A stretch of DNA of 55,900 nt from positions 1-55,900 of the forward strand of contig VRZD01000043.1 in NCBI GenBank assembly GCA_016743235.1. The letters are read 5' to 3'. The stretch is from Pantanalinema sp. GBBB05 (GTDB lineage: Bacteria; Cyanobacteriota; Cyanobacteriia; Leptolyngbyales; Leptolyngbyaceae). Of this stretch, positions 53,829-55,900 are shown piece by piece. A program made the translations under genes and the position numbers. Each line of letters opens with the position of its first letter. Position 1 is the stretch's first letter. The notes under the pieces were generated by a model. That model saw nothing but the letters and a program-made list of their open reading frames with translations, did not search any database and was not told where the DNA came from.

Positions 53829-53980
53829 GAATTTAACTCGGATGCTTTCCCTAGCGGCTAATTCCAACCTCTATGAGTAAATCGTCGTTGCCAAAATCAC
53901 AGTCCTTCCAAAGTGAGGAGGTGCTCAGTTGCGATACGCCTCTCGTTCATCTGGAGCAGGTGCGGCAGGTTTAACTAGAA

Positions 53981-54271
53981 GTGATGTCGCTAGCTCAGGC
54001 GCAACAGATGGCAGAATTTTTCAGTGCGCTGGCTGATCCGAGTCGGTTGCGGTTGATGTCAGCATTAGCCAGTCAAGAACTCTGTGTCTGTGATTTAGCG
54101 GCGGAGGTAAAGGTGAGTGAATCGGCAGTCTCCCATCAATTGCGAATTTTGCGATCGCACCGCTTGGTGAAATATCGCCGGGTGGGACGCAATGTTTACT
54201 ACAGTTTGGCGGATAAGCATGTGATGAACCTGTACCGAGAAGTTGCAGCGCATTTGAATGAAGCGGATTAA
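53981..54271 (+). CDS. ziaR: SmtB/ArsR-family zinc repressor (ZiaR-like), early stop upstream
   Basis: A 96-aa winged-helix repressor as called: MAEFFSALADPSRLRLMSAL, LCVCDLAAEVKVSESAVSHQ, LRILRSHRLVKYRRVGRNVY, NLYREVAAHLNEAD. ELCVCDL includes the Cys pair of the metal site. Reading upstream in frame, ATG 53873 begins MSKSSLPKSQSFQSEEVL and continues VHLEQVRQV, then TAA (53972-53974), then LEVMSLAQA. From memory, ZiaR proteins read VQxE at this place, so TAA may replace CAA. The N-terminal arm adds zinc ligands in this family, so the shortened form might lack metal sensing. GTG 53981 or ATG 53984 could be used instead. Confidence 0.8.
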   Translation: MMSLAQAQQMAEFFSALADPSRLRLMSALASQELCVCDLAAEVKVSESAVSHQLRILRSHRLVKYRRVGRNVYYSLADKHVMNLYREVAAHLNEAD

Positions 54272-54274
54272 GAA

Positions 54275-54436
54275 AATGTTGGACGCGTCTATGCTGCCTA
54301 TGGCAAAGTTTTCATCATCCTGTCCATCATTTGGAGATGGAAAATAGACAACGTAATGCCCGATCGCCTGGACTGGATTGGAGCCGCGATCGCGTTGGCT
54401 GGTGTCCTGATTATCATGTACGCTTCTAGAGCTTAG
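54275..54436 (+). pseudogene. YnfA (UPF0060) C-terminal fragment
   Basis: The 53-codon frame reads GRVYAAYGKVFIILSIIWRW, then KIDNVMPDRLDWIGAAIALA and GVLIIMYASRA, ending TAG. This is the C-terminal half of the small YnfA-type membrane protein. The N-terminal half is absent; the fragment starts 3 bp after the ziaR TAA in the same frame, which marks a deletion junction. No start codon precedes it. Confidence 0.75.
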
Positions 54437-54457
54437 TCTCAGCTCTTTGGGCGATCT

Positions 54458-54760
54458 CTACTCTTCCTCATTCCAGATTTGGACAGGATAGCGATTTAGT
54501 TCTGCTGCTGGAATGAATGATTCCCGATACATTCTGCACTCAAGATCCTCTTCAACCCATTCGTACTTCTCGAATAGACTATCAGGAATTTCAAGGCAAA
54601 GAACTACGTCGCCATCAGCACCTCCATTGATGTCGAGGGGAGCATCGGCTGACACCCAGACACCCTTGAACATTTGACCTGTCTCATAGGCAGCCTCAGC
54701 GTCCTTGAAACCCTCGCGCAAAATCACTGCTGAGTGAAATGTTTGGTGAAAGACTTTCAT
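54458..54760 (-). CDS. Hypothetical small protein
   Basis: A 100-aa acidic protein (MKVFHQTFHSAVILREGFKD, then MFKGVWVSADAPLDINGGAD and DVVLCLEIPDSLFEKYEWVE). It has beta-strand-like runs and an acidic C-terminus. No export signal. I do not recognise the family; it resembles free-standing accessory small proteins. Isolated on the minus strand between two debris regions. Confidence 0.5.
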   Translation of the reverse strand: MKVFHQTFHSAVILREGFKDAEAAYETGQMFKGVWVSADAPLDINGGADGDVVLCLEIPDSLFEKYEWVEEDLECRMYRESFIPAAELNRYPVQIWNEEE

Positions 54761-54978
54761 GATTCCTCTTGGAATAGATGGTTTTTGTACTCTCCTAGAA
54801 CACTACCGGCAAGCCTGAGTTTGTCTACCCTACAATTGTCTGGTCTCTGTGACAAAACCTAATCACCCAACACAGTGATGAAATCGCGATCGAAAAGGGC
54901 TAGAACAGCACTGAATCACAGTCAATAGACTCACTACATCGATGGTAGTGTTAGGACGGGTGCGTTACGGAATTAGAG

Positions 54979-55839
54979 ATGCAAATAGAGCCTGAATCGA
55001 AGAATTTATCACTCGAGAACACCAAACCGTCTATAGGGAATTCACCCACTGGGTCGATCATCAACCCGCTTAACAAGTACAGAGTTGGCGTACGATGGCT
55101 CATGCTTTCAGGAGTGGTCGCTCTCCTAGGAATGGGTGGTTGGTTTGCTTATCAACGCTGGCTGAACCCTGTGTCAGTAACTGTTGCTGCCAGGTTGATT
55201 TCAGTAGAGCGGGGCGTTGTGGAACTCACGATTAGTGAGAGTGGCACAGTTACCTTAGCGGATGAGCAAACGCTTAAGTCACCTGAAGATGCCACGGTAG
55301 AGCGAGTTTTTGTGCAAGAGGGCGATCGTGTCAAACGTGGTGCATTGCTGATCGCCCTGCGAAACCGCAGTGAGCAACAACGGCAACAGGATCAAATGAT
55401 TGAAAATCAAAAAGCGACGCTTGAACTGGCACGAAAAGGGGAAATCGTGCGGGAGCAACAGGCAAGATTGAGCATTGCTCAACAACGATTCAAAGAATCT
55501 CAAAATTTGTTGAGTCAGGGCATTATCGCAAAAACAAAAGTACAAGACGATTTGGATCGAGTCAGTAGTGCCCAGTCTGAAGTGCGAAATGCAGAGGTTG
55601 AACAGCGCAAAGCTCAACTGGAAGTGCAAAAGGGGGAGGCAACTTTACAGGACATTCAACAGCGTTTGGAGGATAATCGCCTTACGAGTCCAATGGATGC
55701 TTTGATATTACGAGTTGACGTGAAACCAGGCGATGGCGCCAAACGGGAAACCACCTTGCTGACATTAGGGGATCTGAGATCTTGCACCATTCTCAGTAAG
55801 GGTTGCCAAAGGAGCCAAAATCTGAAAGAAAGGGCGTAG
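54979..55839 (+). CDS. HlyD-type periplasmic adaptor, C-terminally truncated
   Basis: A 286-aa remnant of an efflux/secretion adaptor. N-terminal cytoplasmic part, one membrane segment (WLMLSGVVALLGMGGWFAYQ), lipoyl/beta-barrel start (RGVVELTISESGTVTLADEQ, EDATVERVFVQEGDRVKRGA), a long coiled-coil hairpin (about 125-235; KATLELARKGEIVREQQARL), then LTSPMDALILRVDVKPGDGA and LLTLGD. Normal members continue with about 150 further residues of beta-barrel after that point. Here, LRSCTILSKGCQRSQNLKER and stop are foreign, so the gene is interrupted at about 55770. Probably inactive. Confidence 0.7.
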   Translation: MQIEPESKNLSLENTKPSIGNSPTGSIINPLNKYRVGVRWLMLSGVVALLGMGGWFAYQRWLNPVSVTVAARLISVERGVVELTISESGTVTLADEQTLKSPEDATVERVFVQEGDRVKRGALLIALRNRSEQQRQQDQMIENQKATLELARKGEIVREQQARLSIAQQRFKESQNLLSQGIIAKTKVQDDLDRVSSAQSEVRNAEVEQRKAQLEVQKGEATLQDIQQRLEDNRLTSPMDALILRVDVKPGDGAKRETTLLTLGDLRSCTILSKGCQRSQNLKERA

Positions 55840-55900
55840 CAAAAAATCAGAAGACGGTCATGGAAACCATTCTTCAACACGCCCAAGGGCTAGTGTATAG
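55770..55900 (+). mobile_element. Left end of a putative second insertion sequence (partial)
   Basis: The HlyD frame is lost at about 55770, where GATCTTGCACCATTCTCAG begins. At 55860 an ATG opens METILQHAQGLVYS, which runs out of the window and looks like the start of a transposase I recall from cyanobacterial DDE elements. The right end is outside the window. Confidence 0.45.

Noticed and set aside
3521..53974. TAA read as glutamine (stop-codon reassignment) to explain two broken genes
   Set aside because: Many intact genes in the window end with TAA at the expected length (for example rfpB and ziaR itself), so TAA functions as stop here.

Overview
The window is cyanobacterial. It carries phycoerythrin (PE) genes, bilin reductases, photosystem I subunits and frequent GCGATCGC-type octamers. 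Two colour-acclimation systems lie side by side: green/red (CcaS/CcaR plus PE) and far-red (RfpABC, chlorophyll f synthase and paralogous PSI subunits). A benthic, filamentous, Leptolyngbya-like organism is plausible, but that is inference.

Layout. (1) About 0.7-4 kb: molybdate uptake (modBC fusion and modA on the minus strand) divergent from a small Mop/TOBE molybdate-binding gene with an early in-frame stop. (2) About 4-9 kb: accessory genes and gene debris, namely a YhcG-like PDDEXK nuclease, a broken parA, a DUF6745-like protein, a WGR-domain protein and a broken SUKH/SMI1-like gene. (3) About 10-31 kb: the PE region. On the minus strand are cpeC2-cpeD-cpeS-cpeT, then (with ccaR on the plus strand) cpeC1-cpeE-cpeR and ccaS. 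On the plus strand are HEAT-repeat lyase-type genes, a second CpcS/CpeS-family lyase, pebAB and cpeBAYZ. (4) About 31-34.6 kb: a filamentous-haemagglutinin-like exoprotein and an unknown membrane protein. (5) About 34.9-48.6 kb: rfpB-rfpA-rfpC-chlF-psaA2-psaB2-psaL2-psaI2-psaF2-psaJ2, all on the plus strand. (6) About 49-56 kb: an IS701-type insertion sequence 460 bp after psaJ2, a VOC-domain protein, a zinc-exporting ATPase with its SmtB/ZiaR-type repressor (also with an early stop), gene fragments (LysR, ynfA) and an HlyD-type adaptor cut by a second putative IS at the window end.

How the genes work together. CcaS senses green/red light and phosphorylates CcaR. CcaR probably acts on the repeats upstream of the two cpeC copies. 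CpeR, made from the cpeC1 unit, is known in related species to be needed for cpeBA and pebAB, and here those two operons share a 35-bp upstream element. PebA/PebB make phycoerythrobilin, the lyases and chaperones (CpeS, CpeT, CpeY, CpeZ, CpeF-like) attach it, and CpeC/D/E place PE in the rods. In far-red light RfpA-RfpC-RfpB should switch on ChlF and the far-red PSI subunits. The PSII and allophycocyanin paralogues usually found in such clusters are absent from this window.

No tRNA, rRNA or CRISPR array was recognised.
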